Assembly (NCBI RefSeq): GCF_907164915.1
Contig: NC_061863.1
Location: 38,847,382 to 38,911,381, forward strand
DNA length: 64,000 bases
Source of the DNA: Impatiens glandulifera
Lineage: Eukaryota > Streptophyta > Magnoliopsida > Ericales > Balsaminaceae
Reading direction: 5' to 3'
A program made the translations under genes and the position numbers. The stretch's first letter is position 1; each line of letters opens with the position of its first letter. This document shows positions 63,837 through 64,000 of the stretch, piece after piece. The notes beneath the pieces are model-generated. The model was not told the origin of the DNA, did not search any database, and worked only from the letters and a program-made list of their open reading frames with translations.

Positions 63837-64000
63837 TAATTAAGGGTCTTAAAACTTTTTTAAGGACAAAATATGGTTGAGTCCAAATTGATTAGGCCCA
63901 CTATCACCCCCATTTGAAAATCCCAATAACTAATGACAATTCTTATATAAAATGTGATCATTTGTATTTTATCACCTTAACTTTGTATCAATTGAGATCA
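63837..64000. other. Right edge of the window
   Basis: 164 bp without a recognisable feature. Confidence 0.5.

Overview
The window is plant nuclear DNA made almost entirely of transposable elements nested in one another. I see no ordinary host gene, no rRNA or tRNA gene and no CRISPR. The organism is an angiosperm, most likely a eudicot: there are Ty1/copia elements primed by initiator tRNA-Met, Tat/Ogre-like Ty3/gypsy LTRs, a FAR1-type Mutator transposase, and hAT, Harbinger, Helitron and L1-type LINE remnants, all in AT-rich spacer DNA. From memory only, proteins like the three extra ORFs described below are abundant in Lamiales gene sets such as Gesneriaceae. I treat that as a weak taxonomic hint.

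Layout. (1) 842-14294, minus strand: a 13.5 kb Sirevirus-like copia element (E1) with two LTRs of about 1.3 kb, gag, pol, and three further ORFs between RNase H and the 3' LTR. (2) 14295-19779: AT-rich spacer, a decayed second copia pol (16336-18240), a repeated gypsy LTR-end-like segment, and a 1.07 kb Harbinger-type element flanked by TTA (18551-19616). (3) 19780-28678: a large gypsy LTR in reverse orientation, interrupted by a polyadenylated LINE fragment (21195-22045) and by a forward gypsy element with a 2.7 kb LTR and two tandem gag-like ORFs but no pol. (4) 28679-29736: the 5' part of a small copia element. (5) 29737-48052: one copy of a 2.2 kb repeat (R), split by a second Sirevirus-like element on the plus strand (E2, 30560-43550) and by a Helitron (44287-47424) that itself carries a hAT-type element (45492-47291). 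An uninterrupted copy of R lies at 61586-63836 and serves as the empty-site reference. (6) 48053-53740: AT-rich spacer and another reverse gypsy LTR. (7) 53741-57860: a decayed Mutator-like element with a FAR1-type transposase, interrupted by a 1.3 kb foldback element. (8) 58402-61585: a third reverse gypsy LTR, then R copy 2 and the window end.

The most interesting content is the gene set of the two Sirevirus-like elements. Each carries, in the position of the Sirevirus env-like gene, three tandem ORFs (about 247, 234 and 865 codons) that share one N-terminal domain and so look like a triplicated gene. Only the third has a basic linker and a coiled-coil tail. In both elements each of the three ORFs is preceded, 60-105 bases upstream, by a TATA-like box and a pyrimidine-rich leader, as if each had its own promoter. 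Every copy in the window is broken by nonsense codons or frameshifts, so this window holds fossils of the system. All calls come from reading the sequence; no database search was possible.
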